Shown here one piece after another: positions 1 through 9,836 of a DNA stretch of 64,000 nt (positions are counted from its first letter, which is position 1; the number at the start of each line of letters is the position of its first letter). Location of the stretch: contig CM017561.1 of NCBI GenBank assembly GCA_007844125.1, positions 63,469,256-63,533,255 of the forward strand. Reading direction: 5' to 3'. The translations under genes were made by a program, and so were the position numbers. A model generated the notes under the pieces. The model saw only the letters and a program-made list of their open reading frames with translations. It had not been told where the DNA came from and did no database searches. This DNA comes from Sinonovacula constricta (taxonomy: Eukaryota; Mollusca; Bivalvia; Cardiida; Solecurtidae).

Positions 1-280
1 TAAAAATAGCTGATATCTATTTACAGTCCTGGGTTAATGATGAAGGTTGGTACATACGAAACTCAGAGACCTCTTTCTTTTCTAATTCTAATAAATGATC
101 TGTCTCAAACGGATGTTTTACTTTGGTGTCGTAAATAAAAGTAATTTGTCACCACAAACGTTCCCAAATACCATTCCTTACCGACAACAGAAATAATGAA
201 ATATAAAGTGCTATTTTTGTAAGTATTGTAAATAGTAAAACCCAACACCTTCTAGTGGGAATTTTGAGATTATGTGTTGG
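1..280. other. Unannotated AT-rich DNA
   Basis: No coding, RNA or repeat signal is recognised. The segment ends at the target-site duplication of the first family A SINE. Confidence 0.5.
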
Positions 281-581
281 TATTTGTTTAGGATTGGGAT
301 TGGGATTTGCCGGCATTTTTGCCGATACTGTGCAGCGACATTTCTATCATTATAGCACAGGGGCACTTATGAGGTATCCAGGGACTGAACCTGGACGTTC
401 CATTATACTGACACCGACGAGTCAGGCATAATGCTGTCCCCTTAGCCCGAGCGTTAGGATGGAAGCCACTACTACCAAGTTTTTAGTCTTTGGTTTGACA
501 CGGCCGGGTTTGAACCCGCGACCTCCCGATCCGCATACTGACGCTCTACCACCTGAGCTATTGCTGCCGGTCTATTTGTTT
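281..581 (-). mobile_element. tRNA-derived SINE, family A, copy 1, with flanking TSD
   Basis: Read on the minus strand, this is a short retroposon whose head is tRNA-like. The A box TAGCTCAGGTGGTAG lies at 546-560 and the B box GGGTTCAAACCC at 506-517, with normal tRNA spacing. The body contains the core TGTCAGTATAATG (401-413, reverse complement) and a second B-box-like GGTTCAGTCCC. The 3' tail is a short CAATCC-type simple repeat. The insertion is bounded by a 9-bp direct duplication, tatttgttt, at 281-289 and 573-581, so the element itself spans 290-572. The acceptor stem does not pair, so it is a SINE and not a working tRNA gene. RNA polymerase III transcription and LINE-supplied reverse transcription are known for this class; activity here is not shown. 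Confidence 0.85.
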
Positions 582-1250
582 GGTATATGTAGCTTATTCA
601 AACGGAGAACAGATATGAAACCCTGTTGTCAACGCTTAGTGTAAACTACATGTGTATCTATTTCGTTATACACATGTACCTCATAAACACTATTTCCAAG
701 TAGCATTTCCGTCAATAATAATATCTCTTTAAACATCCACCTTTTAATTTGGATATTGTAAGCTAAATATTAAGCTATTTAATTGTGCCTCATAATAGAA
801 TGAAAATATACTCCAAATACAAGTAAAATGTTGAAGCTAAAATTGTGTAATAGGTATGGAATTTGATGCAGCAATATTTTCTGATAGTTTTATGAACTTC
901 AAACTCACGGCAGCATTCTTTTCCAATCCCCATTTCTGAGGCACCTATCAGATAAGCTTTGAAATTGCAAATGGTTTAACTGTTGACAAACAATTGTAAA
1001 TAAAAAGAATGTGATTGCTACGTCTACATTTTAGGAAAGAACCTATTTTATATAAATTGGCTTGGAATTGGATTTACGTTTGATTGTGCAATCTTTTGTT
1101 TATTTAACTCTCCGGAGGTTTCGTCTCAATATCTCTCCGTATAGCGGAGAATCTCTGTCACAGGACAGTTTAAACAGGAGAAAGAGTTGGCATCACTCAT
1201 CGTTTGTCCAAGTGTGATTTTAGTTTCTTTAAAATCATGACTCAAATAAT
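582..1250. other. Unannotated AT-rich DNA
   Basis: Nothing is recognised here. A few moderately GC-rich stretches near 1110-1190 carry no motif I can name. Confidence 0.5.
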
Positions 1251-1251
1251 T

Positions 1252-2262
1252 AGTGACATTTCAAAATAGTACAAAACAATCATTAAAGATGATCAAACAT
1301 GACAAATTTCACAATTTCTACAAGTATGTACACCTTTCACAAATTATTGGATAAAATGGCAAGGAATCACTGGAAAGAAGACATGACATGGAATCACTGG
1401 AAAGAAGACATGGCAAGGAATCACTGGAGAGAAGACATGACAAGGAATCACTGGAAAGAAGACATGACAAGGAATCACTGGAAAGAAGACATGGCAAGGA
1501 ATCACTGGAAAGAAGACATGACAAGGAATCACTGGAAAGAAGACATGACAAGGAATCACTGGAAAGAAGACATGACAAGACGATATTAGTATTAAGGCAC
1601 CAGCATATGCTACATTGCAATTATTTTTCAAAATGTGTTCTTAGTCTTATTTCTAATTCTCATGTCTAATTTTAACTGATAAATGTGTGCTTTGTTCCTT
1701 AGCTTAATTGGCATATACTAGAACACACGAGATACTGCCATAATAAAATGAAATAAAAGGAAATTTAATTACGTCGCTGTCACAAGAGCACTTACAATTA
1801 TTCACCTCAATGTAATTATATACAGCCGTTACTTTGTGAAAGTAACATCACGAGAGCATGTGCAAGGACATATAAGAATTTAAGTAATCGTGCTGCCGAA
1901 ATGTGCTCGGCAAGGCGAAGGAAGAGTTTTATTTAAAGCTTTCTTTTTGACGTGCCTGCTGTATGGTGTGCTTTGCTTCAAAAGATATTCAAGCATTATA
2001 ACCGCTCTGCAGGAATTGTTTTCCACCTTTTTTGAGCAAGATGACTTCTGTATAATTTAGTAATTGAAGGGCCTCGGCGTTGCTTGTCAGGTCCAATTTA
2101 ACATAATTGTTAACGTAATTTGCGACAATAACCACTCTATTTTGTAGGGAAAATACAACAACGAAGATTCAGATAGGTTATACGTTATTAAATATTGGTA
2201 AAAATCTACCTCATTTGAAAAAGTGTTTAGCCTTTTTAATTGCATAATATTATTGATAGGAC
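1252..2262. repeat. Left copy of a tandem segmental duplication
   Basis: This roughly 1-kb segment is repeated in the same order at about 2507-4062. Shared landmarks include 'acaaattattggat' before the minisatellite, 'gaacacacgagatactgcc' (here near 1720, again near 3510), 'gagagcatgtgcaaggac' (near 1852 and 3630) and 'caggtccaatttaacataat' (near 2087 and 3900). Divergence is modest, with scattered substitutions and small indels. No coding potential is conserved between the copies: reading frames are broken at different places, which argues for duplicated noncoding DNA. The left copy differs from the right in carrying an expanded 27-bp minisatellite. Confidence 0.85.
1356..1583. repeat. 27-bp minisatellite, about 8 units
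   Basis: Eight near-identical 27-bp units of the form atgacaaggaatcactgg-aaagaagac run from 1356 to 1571 and end in a partial unit. Because 27 is divisible by three, the array is open in several frames on both strands (for example the 9-residue MTRNHWKED on plus). Those frames are artefacts of the period. The paralogous site in the right-hand duplicate (about 2608-2640) has a single unit. Confidence 0.95.
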
Positions 2263-2506
2263 CTGGTAGAGAAATCAGTAGAGCGTATGCCAAAGGTATG
2301 GGAGGGCACGGGTTCTATCAAGGACCGTGACATACCAAAAGCGTAAAAATGGTAGTGGTATAGCTCCCTTGCTAACATTCAAGCAAATATAAAGGCAGTT
2401 CCACGACTAGTTGGCACTGTGTCAGTATGATGTCACTGGGTGTGGTATCATGCAAGGTTTTCATGACATGCTGTACACAGTGAAGGCAGCACTATACCTG
2501 CTTCAA
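2262..2506 (+). mobile_element. SINE, family B, copy 1
   Basis: This segment interrupts the two duplicate copies. Its head has a degenerate tRNA-like pattern: an A-box-like tggtagag near 2264, and a B-box-like gggttctatcaagg near 2309. The body contains TGTCAGTATGATG at 2420-2432, followed by a cactgggtgtggtatcatg block and gaaggcagcactata. The body recurs in inverted orientation at about 42040-42190, which proves dispersal. Boundaries are approximate because no clean target-site duplication was found. The core resembles that of SINE family A. Confidence 0.65.
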
Positions 2507-2703
2507 GTGGACAATTCAGTTCAAATTAGTACAAGACAATCATTGAAAATTGTCAAACATGACAAATTTCTACAAATATGTACAAATTACACAAATTATT
2601 GGATTAAATGGCAAGGTATCACTGGAAAGAAGACACGACAAGAAGATATTATTATTAAGGCATCAGTATATACTTCATTGCAATTATTTTCCCGAAATGT
2701 GCT

Positions 2704-3396
2704 ATTAGTAGGTAAATAAGAAAAGGTCCTATCAAAATTTCCACAGATATTTAAATTTTATCTACCAGTAGACAAAGACAAACAAGGTAAATGTAAAGGT
2801 GACAAAAACACAGAGACGAGACATAACACACATAAAGAAAAAACATCAATTACCGCCTTGAAACGGTCAATCGGCAAAAGCGCCGACCGGGGTGCTAAAA
2901 CCTGGTTTGTGGAGCGCTCCAATCTCGCACTTCCTGAAGGTTTTTCTAGCAAACAAAGAGTGTAAATAACAATATCCCGTCAAAGTGAAACAACTAACAG
3001 TAAGCACCTGCATCGGGAGTTAAAACAGATACAATGAACTTATATACATACATAATAACTACTAATAAAATAAACTATAAACATAGGTACAGTATGTACA
3101 GTAGATAGAAGCTTCGGCAACGTAAAAATAAAAATTCCAACGAGAGATTAGTTTAAAATAAAACAGCCCAAGCGCTGATATATTATAAGAACAAATAAAA
3201 CAGCCCCAGCGCTGATATATAATAAGATAAATTCAAAAATGGCATATAATGCCATGACATCATATGCCAAAAGTGTCAAAAGTGAAATGTAAAAAATACG
3301 AAAGAAAACGTCTAATTTTAGAGAACAACCTACCAACAAAACAAAAGGTAGTATTGTTAAGAGCAAATAAGTTACATAAAAAACAAAAACAATTAG
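2704..3396 (-). mobile_element. Family R dispersed element, copy R1 (fullest), with 5-bp TSD
   Basis: A 683-bp block (2709-3391) is inserted in the right-hand duplicate and absent from the left one, so its limits can be read by comparison. The flanks are attag at 2704-2708 and attag at 3392-3396, a 5-bp target-site duplication. On the minus strand it ends in cttatttaccta, exactly as copy R3 does (12952-12963). It contains the family hallmarks ggagcgctcca, an aaaccaggtttta-like stretch and accgtttcaaggcggtaa. No transposase or reverse transcriptase frame is present. Small ORFs at 2758-2952 and 3148-3366 (minus) show no family I recognise. A non-autonomous element or solo terminal repeat is possible; the class is undetermined. 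Confidence 0.75.
3156..3229. repeat. 37-bp direct duplication inside R1
   Basis: Two adjacent copies of a 37-bp unit beginning aaataaaacagccc and including gcgctgatatat lie at 3156-3192 and 3193-3229. Copy R3 has only one equivalent, near 12500-12530, so the doubling is specific to R1. Confidence 0.8.
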
Positions 3397-4062
3397 TCTT
3401 TTTTCTAATTCGTATTTCTATGTTTTCTTATTTCTAATTGTAACTTATAAATATGAGCATTGCTCCCACACAGATTTCTTTATATGTACGATTGATTGGC
3501 GTGTACTAGAACACACGAGATACTGCCATAATAAAATGAAATAAAAGGAAATTTAATTACGTCGCTGTCACAAAATGATTCACCTCAATGCAATTATATA
3601 CAGCCGTTACTCTGGAAAGTAACGTCACGAGAGCATGTGCAGGGACATATAAGAATGTAAGGTAATCGTGCCGAAATGTGTTCGGCAAGGCAAAGGAAGA
3701 GTTTTATTAAAAGCTTTCTTTAGGACGTGCTCTTGGTGTATGGTGTGCATTCCTTCAAAAGACATACAAGCATTATAACCTTTTAGCAGGAATTGATTTC
3801 CATCTTTTTAAACAAGATGACTTCTATGTAATTCCCTTAATTAATAATGCATATCAATCCCCCACTAATTGAATAATTACAGGGCCTCGGAATTGCTTGT
3901 CAGGTCCAATTTAACATAATTGTTAACCGTATTTGGCGACAATAACCTCACTATTTTGTAAGGAAAATACAACAACGAAGATTCAGACAGGTTACACGTT
4001 ATTGAAAATTGTTAAACATCTACCTAATTTGAAATAGTCTTTAGTCTTTCTAATTGCACAAT

Positions 4063-7000
4063 TCTAATTGCTCGTGTGAATTAGAGAGAATTGAGAACTT
4101 CAATTATTTAGTTATAAATAAAATCTGCATTTCTTAGTAATATGTGAATAAACAAAAGTTATGTAATATATCATTGTAAAATTATAAAATAGCATATTGT
4201 ATTGGCCTTATTTGTTTATGAAAGCATTTGATATGTTTTCTTGAAAAGTTGTCTCTGGCCGCAGCATAGACAAAATGCCAGAATTATTCATTATCACCCA
4301 CTTTTTCTTCTTAAAAATAATCAGCTGATGTCCGTATTGCATTTTCAAAGGTCTGTGGGGCCAGACGAAGCAGCTAGTAGTTAATGCCACAAATGAGTTT
4401 GTTAATGGCTGTGCATAAAACTAGCTTGGCTTAGCTTCTCTTCATTACTGCGATATGTCAGACTTTCTAATGCAGTAAATGACAATATACTGGAATGAAC
4501 ATTTTTTACACACATCGAGCTCAAGCATAACTTCAAGATTTCATCAGAGCAATCCGCTGACATTTCTTAAATAAATATGTTTCTGTAGAATACAGAGTAG
4601 TTAATTTTGATCTTCAACATAAGTTAGTTTAATCTGAACAAAACATCAGTTATACTTTTGGCTGTAGTAAAGAAAACTCACCCACACGCAGATTGACACA
4701 AACGTGATCTTGAGTAAATACATACAAAAGCTTTAACATGCATATGTCTTATAATATTGTATCAAAAGTTCAATACATGTATACAAACACATTAACATAT
4801 ATATGTATAATAATATTGTAGCAAAGGTTCAATACATATCTATCAAGCCTTTGGCTAGGCACTATCAAATAAGTATGAGTATATTCATATGTGTATATAC
4901 ATCTACTTGACGGTCGAATTTGGAAACATGTATGCAACGATACATTAATTGAGTACATTACAGGCTAATCCTACAAATTTAACTCAAAGTACGTGAAATG
5001 AAAAATATGAAATATACGACACAATACACTTTACAGCAAATACAAAAGTGATGTTGAATTAATATAAATATTATTGAAATTTTATTATATTTATTTTCCA
5101 CAATATATACCTTCCGCAAAATTATTTGTTGAAAGAACATAGAACAATGGCTTCCTGATATTTTCATCAATTTCGACCCCAGTAGAATAAAGTGTAAGAA
5201 CACATCTTTCTATACCCAATGATAAATAACACGTCGTAGACTTGCGCAGTTGACATAATCATTCGTCTTGGAGAAAATCCAATATAATTGACAACCGTTA
5301 GCTCATCTTCAAATGCACATCTCCGACAGTCTACAGATAAATTGTATAGAGTCTGCTTCTAATATACAATAGATGAAAATATAAATAACATAGCTACAAT
5401 CACTATACTTGCTTCGATTACCATTGGATTAAAGATGTCAAAATCGCTTTTTGTAACGCTACGTCTAGAAATCCCTACTTTCGATGTAAAGAGTTTACCA
5501 GAACACAGTATATATATGCATATTATAAATAAAATAATCGTACATTGATGCTAACTTAATACCGGTTTTATGTGGTTTTATGAAATAAGTCTACATATGC
5601 CGCTAATGATGTCGATAAGAATGTTATTTTTGCATCGAATGTTGATGAAGAAACAGACAATTTAGTACCAGTTTATTTCATCGTATATAATTGAGGATTT
5701 TTTCTGAAAATGATTTATTAAAAGTAGTACTATGTTTACTTTCATTTTATTTACTCTGTAGTTGCAGAACACACCTATTTATTTAGGTCAGTCACGTCAT
5801 TCTCAGTGCATTTACGCATTTGTTAAAACACACATGAATAATTGACAACATGCAGAGAATCACACCACTTAACCAAAAAGTCTCATCAGTATTGTAATCA
5901 GGAAAGCAAACTTGAAATGGGACGTAAAAGGCATACGCTCATATATTATTATTTTATCTACCTTTATATGTTTTCTTTTTAAATTGACAACATTATTTCC
6001 ATGAAAGTACTTCTTATTTAAACATCTTCATGTAACTGTAGCTTATATTTTAATCGTGTTATTTGCATTTACAGAAAATTTTATTAGCATAATACACATT
6101 GTGCTGGCAACAAAACTTACAAAAACCCATGCAAATGCACCACTCTGTCTGTCTGGTGGTATTTGCTGACATCTTGACGGACATGAAAGTCTCACCGCTA
6201 GGTTTTAGACTACATTATCGGTAAAGTAAACGACCATGAATAAGAGAACCGGATAAGTACTAATTAGATCATTAATGTATCAACAGTTATATAAAAAATA
6301 TAAGTAACACAATTATTACAGTATATCCATACAAAACTATCTATACATCTTCTAAAATCAAAGTCAATTAAAATTTTATTTTCAATTTTGATACAATGAA
6401 GCCTTTCAATATGTACATAAATGCATACATTTAAGCAGCTAGTAATATTGATAAAATGTTGAAGATAACAGATTCTTAGATAGCATTACCAAATTTGCGT
6501 CTTGATGAAGGCATTATTTCGGTGATGTTGTATTGCCTCACTTTTGATTACATTGTGATGCCGATAAAAGTCAGATTTAAATCTACAAATAACAAAAAGG
6601 TCAGTTTTTGTTGTAAAAGCGTAAACATCACAAGCAAAATTTAGCATGTATTCAACTTTACGCTTTAGACCAACAAGGACAAGATAAAAACGGGCATATA
6701 AATAGGTCTTCTTAGATTTAAATGTCTTCGCTAACTCTTATACATTTTACTGAACGAATATTTTTTATATTTAATACCACACAATATGTATTGATAACGT
6801 CATACAAAATAAACATCTAGCACGGTTTAATAAGCTTTAAATTATAATTGTGCATATTGTTTAGCATAAACTTTACTGAACTTATATATTAAAGCTACAA
6901 TAACGCTGACGGGCGCAAAAAGGTTTTAAATGGTTTTAAATGTTTAGTCGGAAAAGCAAAAATATACTTGGACAATAAATACATGTACTATAGCATTTGA

Positions 7001-7082
7001 TCCTTTGACCTATTGGTTGACAGTCTATCTCTTTACTGACTTCGCATATGAATCTCGGTACATGCTCATATTATCCAGTTTG
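4063..7082. other. Unannotated AT-rich DNA with one local duplication
   Basis: No gene or dispersed repeat is recognised. The only structure is the 59-bp duplication listed separately. Short open frames here, such as those near 4208-4390 and 4979-5203 on minus, have AT-driven composition. Confidence 0.5.
4735..4845. repeat. Two-copy tandem repeat, 59-bp period
   Basis: Unit 1 (4735-4793) and unit 2 (4794 to about 4845) share the order aacat-atatg, taatattgta, caaa-gttcaatacat. Divergence is moderate, which suggests an older local slippage or duplication. Confidence 0.75.
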
Positions 7083-7275
7083 TGTTCTATAAAACCGGTT
7101 TAAGCTCCCCAGTTGATCTTTTTGCCGACTGACCGTTCCAAGGTGGTAATTATTGGCTTTGCTCTATTTGTTTAATAACTGGCCACAAATTTGTTCTTAC
7201 TTTTACATTAGGCTTGCTTATGAATACCTTTGAACTGTGCCTTTTTGAACTTTGGTATATGTTTTTAGCCTTTTT
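7083..7275 (+). mobile_element. Family R fragment R2 (second subfamily)
   Basis: The fragment shares the order ccggtttaagctcccc, gccgactgaccgttccaagg, then ttaataactggccac, cttttacatta and tttggtatatg with copies R4 and R7. It resembles R1/R3 only in the central accgttccaaggcggt block and in overall layout. It is a truncated, diverged copy with no coding capacity. Confidence 0.7.
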
Positions 7276-9750
7276 AAGATGCGCTTATCAGTTCATTTAG
7301 AGTTATCTCGGACCCATTGATGTGTCAATCGGTATTTTTGCCCAGTTTCTTGTATGTTATACTTCTTGTGTTACTTTTTTGTACAAATAAACATGTTATC
7401 AGGAGATATTATGGCTTTAACTGAAGCAATAATGTAAGTATAGTTATACGATGTATGGATAAGAATTACGTGAGATATTGAGATTGGCTTTAACGTTTAA
7501 TGTTGGCGAAAATCTACTGTTATATCTACTGACTTACCAAATTATTCAATTTCCGCCATATTCTTATTTTTTAGTAAGGTCTGTTATCTCTAATCAGTCA
7601 CATCTAGCGACGCCGGTCTACCTAAGTGCAAAGCGGAATGGTATATGTCTCAACGTCGCAAGGACACAGTCATGGTCACTTTAGCAACTTTCAGCCATCA
7701 TTAGTGGAAGACGGCCTAAAGAATTGATTTTTTATTATATCTGTGCACCGGGGGTCAGCTCCAAGACCTCATGGAATAAAGTTTCACTTATAAGCCAGCA
7801 TTTGTATCTATCTGGTATTTGGTCGAGTACTCAGAATAATTACAAACGGCTACAATGTTAAATGTTATTTAGCGTTAGAATGAGTGTATAGCATATTTTA
7901 TGGCGGTGGATGTAATTTAACTAAACTAAGTCCTAATAATATAAAGGTACATGCAAAATGCACATGCACCATATCATGGAAATTCGAGTCACAATTCAAA
8001 AGCATGAATGCTAAATGACATTGAGAATGTCTTTTTAAGCAAGTCACATTAAAAATAAATACTTCACATACAATGCAAAAAGAAAATATTTACATACCGG
8101 AAATGGGGGCTATCGTACAATACATTGTGGGGCACTAATATCAACAAAAAATTAACACTTAACTTCTGATAAATGCCGTTTTTATCTATTTCCTTAATTA
8201 TTCGATAAATAGTTTTACAGACAGTTGTTATGTTTACTTCCTACTTTCAGAATCATATACAAAATGTCTAAAATATCTCGGTTACAGTGAAACAGTGAAA
8301 AACTTACTTCTGTAACATCCGCTTAAATAACATGTTATTCCACAAATAATGTCACATGTAGTAGGGCATGTTTTATTAACGTTATTGCGGATAAATTTAT
8401 GGAGACGCTGCGTTCAGCGGGTGAAAAAGATAAAATAACTATATAATTTATCACATCGAGTGTTTTGATCTTCAGTTATACGGCGCACATACATACTAGG
8501 CATTGAAACACAGACCATATAGTTTTGGTGAATTATGTTTGTGCAAACCATGTTCATTTTTGTTTATCTGTACAGGTACTTAGAACATAAGTGTAAGTCT
8601 GATAAGGAGAAAATATGTCCTTAAGAGTAAAAAATAGTAAAAGGTAGCAATGCTTATCAACATCTGTGTATGTTTGTCTTTATTTTTCCGTTATAATCAA
8701 ATTAAAAAGAAAAACGTATTTTGGTAATGAAACCGTTTGATGCTGTTAAAGCGGTTAAGTAAGTATACAATTATAGGTCCCGTAGTTGACGTTTAAAAAC
8801 ATTAACAAAACAGATTTCAATAAATTTAACATTATTTAATGATATAACTGTTTTTGAAAACTGCAAAAACGTAATGTTGACAGACTAAGCATGTTACAGC
8901 TTTGGTTAGGCAATGAAAATATTTAATCAAGGCTTAAGATTTTTTATGATTAAAACGCTAAAACTGAATAAAATACCTCATGGAAAAAATACAAGTTGCT
9001 AAATAATATTTATTTCTTTTAATTGTATGACTTTATCGTAACCACCTGAGAACCGATTAAATGTGAAAGTTACAGAAACGAACGAAGCACATGTCAAGCC
9101 AGTATTTTGAGTGATTGTAAAAAGATGCCAAAGAAAAACGAAAATAGACTTGATACAGGGCCGTTATTTAATGCAATAGCAATTTCCACATATATTAAAA
9201 AGCGACTTTATTCTATTGTTTAATATTCGGCTATAAACACCACTCTCTTTTAAAACATAAAGGAATATTCTAATTGACAGTTAAATAGTACATCATAAAT
9301 TAATGTTTATTAGTTAACGTCGATCGTTCTTGTTATAAAATGTAATTATCTCTGTATTTTAATTAGTTTAATCTTTATTGCATCAGTACAGCTGATATTT
9401 TCGTACTTAATGCTCATGCGTTTATATACTCTGTTCAAGCACTAAAATTAGTTTATGTATCTTTGCCTCTGATATTATTCTGTTTATTAAAAATAGAAAA
9501 CGCCATTTAAGCTTCGGACGTCGTCAACATTATTGACTGAGCAAATTGACATATGTCGCTCGGTCTATCCAATTTTCTTTGCCTTTTGTCGTGATTATAT
9601 GTGCCTAAATGCGTTGGTCAATTCTATGCGACGAAATTGAAGCCATTTGTGACATTTGTCGGAATAGAAAGGATAATAATGCCTACACATTAAGGTTACA
9701 GCGATAATAAGGAACTCGTCTAGAATTCATCATGTTTCGAAGATTATTTC
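7276..9750. other. Mostly unannotated DNA with a retroposon-like 3' fragment
   Basis: A slightly GC-richer patch at about 7605-7790 ends in ctcatggaataaagtttc, which contains an AATAAA polyadenylation signal. It resembles the stretch at 40420-40455. The rest shows nothing recognisable. Confidence 0.4.
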
Positions 9751-9836
9751 TAACTATACTATATATACATATATACACAGAGAGACAGACAGAAAGAGAC
9801 AGACAGAGAAAAACAGACAGACAGACAGAGACAGGC
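9750..9836. repeat. AT/AC then GACA-type microsatellite
   Basis: A short tatatacatatatacacag run passes into imperfect (gaca)n with gaga and aaaa interruptions, ending near 9835. It is a simple repeat only. Confidence 0.9.

Larger units (their letters stand above)
2507..4062. repeat. Right copy of the segmental duplication, split by an R insertion
   Basis: This is homologous to 1252-2262. It consists of 2507-2708, then the 683-bp family R element, then 3392-4062. It carries one 27-bp unit where the left copy has eight, and has an extra stretch of about 45 bp near 3835-3880. Orientation is the same as the left copy, so this is a direct tandem duplication. Confidence 0.85.

Noticed and set aside
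1299..1669. Repeat proteins such as MTRNHWKED-type and SLERRHDKE-type frames
   Set aside because: The 27-bp period keeps several frames open at once on both strands, and the paralogous site has no array.
3148..3366. Hydrophobic minus-strand frame resembling a small mitochondrial membrane subunit
   Set aside because: It lies inside the family R element and spans a 37-bp duplication. No mitochondrial motif or neighbouring mitochondrial gene is present.
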